Origin: Actinomycetes bacterium
GTDB lineage: Bacteria > Actinomycetota > Acidimicrobiia > Acidimicrobiales > RAAP-2
Length of the DNA stretch: 6,673 nucleotides
Assembly: GCA_021806055.1 (NCBI GenBank)
Contig: JAJZYE010000057.1
Coordinates: forward strand, 1 to 6,673
Direction: 5' to 3'
Both the position numbers and the translations under genes were made by a program. Positions 5,707 through 6,673 of this stretch are shown here, one piece after another. Each line of letters starts with the position of its first letter. Within the stretch, counting starts at the first letter, position 1. The notes beneath the pieces were generated by a model, which worked only from the letters and a program-made list of their open reading frames with translations, did no database searches and was not told the origin of the DNA.

Positions 5707-6673
5707 GTGACCACGGCCATTCTCGAGCTGACGTCGACCTCGACGGCGACCGTCACCCAGGCCTACGCCTACGCCTTTGACCCCACCCCCGAGCAGGTCA
5801 ATCGCTTGCGCAGTCACATCGGTGGCTCGCGCTTCGCCTACAACGCCCTGCTCGGGCTGGTGAAGACCAACTGGGACGAGAACCGTGTGAGGAAGGACAC
5901 CGGGGAGGAGGTGTCCAAGGAGGAGTACCTCGGCACCGGTCACTTCGACCTGCTCTACCTCTGGGCGAAGCACCGCGACGAACTGGCCCCGTGGTGGGGC
6001 GAGAACGGCTCGTCCACCTACAATGACGCCACCCAGCGCCTGAGCCGGGCCTTCACCAACTGGAAGAAGGGCACGGCCAAGTTCCCCACCTTCAAGAAGC
6101 GACAACCGGGTGGCTCGGTGCGCTTCACGAACACCGCGGTGCGACTCACCGACTCACACCACGTGAGGGTCTCTCGCGTCGGAGAGCTGAAGACCTACGA
6201 GTCCACCCGCAAGCTCTACCGGCACCTCGAGCGCGGCAGCGGACGAATCATGGCCGCCACCATCACCGAGCGGCGGGGCACCTGGACGATCGCCTTCTCC
6301 GTTCAAGTGCAGCGCGTCGTTCCCGCGACCCGGTCCCCAGAGAGGATCATCGGCATCGACGTCGGGCTCAGCACCCTCTACACCGGGGCTACCCCTGACG
6401 GAATCCACGTGCTCGACGTGAAGAACCCCCACCACCTCGTGACGGCCGAGAAGAAGCTGGCTCACGCCCAGCGCGTCGCTTCGCGCCGACAAGGTCCGCG
6501 CAAGGGCGTCGCGCCGTCGAACCGGTGGAAGCACGCCAACGCTCGAGTTCAGAAGGTCCACGCGGGTGTCGCCAACTCTCGCAAGAACCTCATCCACGAG
6601 ACGACCACGATGCTCGCGAAGAACTACGACCTCATCGTCGTGGAAGATCTGAACGTCAAGGGCATGATGAAGA
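5707..6673 (+). CDS. tnpB: TnpB, RNA-guided nuclease of IS200/IS605-type elements (partial; C-terminus beyond the window)
   Basis: TnpB is the ancestor of Cas12. It cuts DNA under the guidance of an omega RNA made from the element's right end, which helps keep the element in place. My translation from GTG 5707 gives 322 residues before the window ends; the family is usually near 400. The N-terminus has the typical YAFDPTPEQ (20-30) and SRFAYNALL (41-49). GTAKFPTFKKR (122-132) is the common KFPxFK motif. The RuvC I motif GIDVGLSTL (216-224) has catalytic Asp218, a Lys/Arg-rich helical region follows (about 248-295), and the RuvC II motif VVEDLNVKGM (311-320) has Glu313. The zinc ribbon and third RuvC aspartate are not in the window, so activity cannot be judged fully. 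The visible part is uninterrupted. No tnpA lies upstream. IS605 or IS607 origin is undecided. Confidence 0.93.
   Translation, partial: MTTAILELTSTSTATVTQAYAYAFDPTPEQVNRLRSHIGGSRFAYNALLGLVKTNWDENRVRKDTGEEVSKEEYLGTGHFDLLYLWAKHRDELAPWWGENGSSTYNDATQRLSRAFTNWKKGTAKFPTFKKRQPGGSVRFTNTAVRLTDSHHVRVSRVGELKTYESTRKLYRHLERGSGRIMAATITERRGTWTIAFSVQVQRVVPATRSPERIIGIDVGLSTLYTGATPDGIHVLDVKNPHHLVTAEKKLAHAQRVASRRQGPRKGVAPSNRWKHANARVQKVHAGVANSRKNLIHETTTMLAKNYDLIVVEDLNVKGMMK

Larger units (their letters stand above)
5500..6673 (+). mobile_element. IS200/IS605-type tnpB element, left part (ends not resolved)
   Basis: The tnpB gene with a hairpin-rich upstream region suggests the left part of an IS200/IS605- or IS607-type element lacking a tnpA on this side. 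The left limit at the first hairpin (5500) is a guess, and the right end, where the guide (omega) RNA would be encoded, is beyond the window. The true left end could be anywhere between hipB and 5706. Confidence 0.4.

Noticed and set aside
5548..6105. Minus-strand frame antisense to the start of tnpB (185 residues)
   Set aside because: Gly/Val/Leu-rich low-complexity translation opposite a well-supported gene; no motif.
6154..6597. Minus-strand frame antisense to tnpB (147 residues)
   Set aside because: Shadow of the RuvC-encoding region; no independent evidence.
1..6673. CRISPR array, rRNA genes, replication origin
   Set aside because: No regularly spaced repeats, no rRNA-like sequence and no cluster of DnaA boxes were seen on reading both strands.

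Overview
The window reads as a high-GC, actinobacterial-type chromosome segment. Three things suggest this: the G+C-rich codon use, frequent GTG starts, and -10 boxes placed 6-7 bases before the start codon, as in leaderless genes. A deep-branching actinobacterium such as an Acidimicrobiia relative would fit, but that placement is inference.

The left half (1-3488) is conserved core. A partial DrrA-type ABC transporter ATPase (minus strand, start GTG at 564) diverges from dnaG (625-2427) across a 60-bp gap with a leaderless-type -10 box on each side. dnaG overlaps by GTGA a second gene (2424-3260) that encodes a divergent sigma-70 factor. This recalls the dnaG-rpoD part of the classical macromolecular synthesis operon. 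Here, however, the sigma has substitutions at the residues that read the -10 and extended -10 elements. Two tRNA genes follow: tRNA-Asn(GUU), with an encoded CCA, and a non-initiator tRNA with a CAU anticodon and no encoded CCA.

The right half (3489-6673) looks accessory. After a 222-bp stretch without a convincing gene comes a minus-strand hipB-hipA toxin-antitoxin pair (5326 to 3711), joined by another GTGA overlap. A locally AT-rich promoter region sits upstream of hipB, with a repeated 7-mer that could be an operator. The next 380 bp contain no gene but carry at least three inverted-repeat structures. They lead into a plus-strand tnpB (IS200/IS605-type RNA-guided nuclease), which starts at GTG 5707 and runs off the window end.

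How the genes work together: DnaG makes replication primers, and the sigma factor is probably co-translated with it. HipB would repress its own operon and neutralise the HipA kinase, whose known relatives phosphorylate aminoacyl-tRNA synthetases. TnpB marks a mobile element. The order tRNA, toxin-antitoxin, tnpB suggests an insertion hotspot at the tRNA pair, but no attachment repeat is visible inside the window. The most notable signals are the unusual sigma factor fused by overlap to dnaG, and the hairpin-rich leader of a tnpB that has no tnpA beside it on its 5' side.
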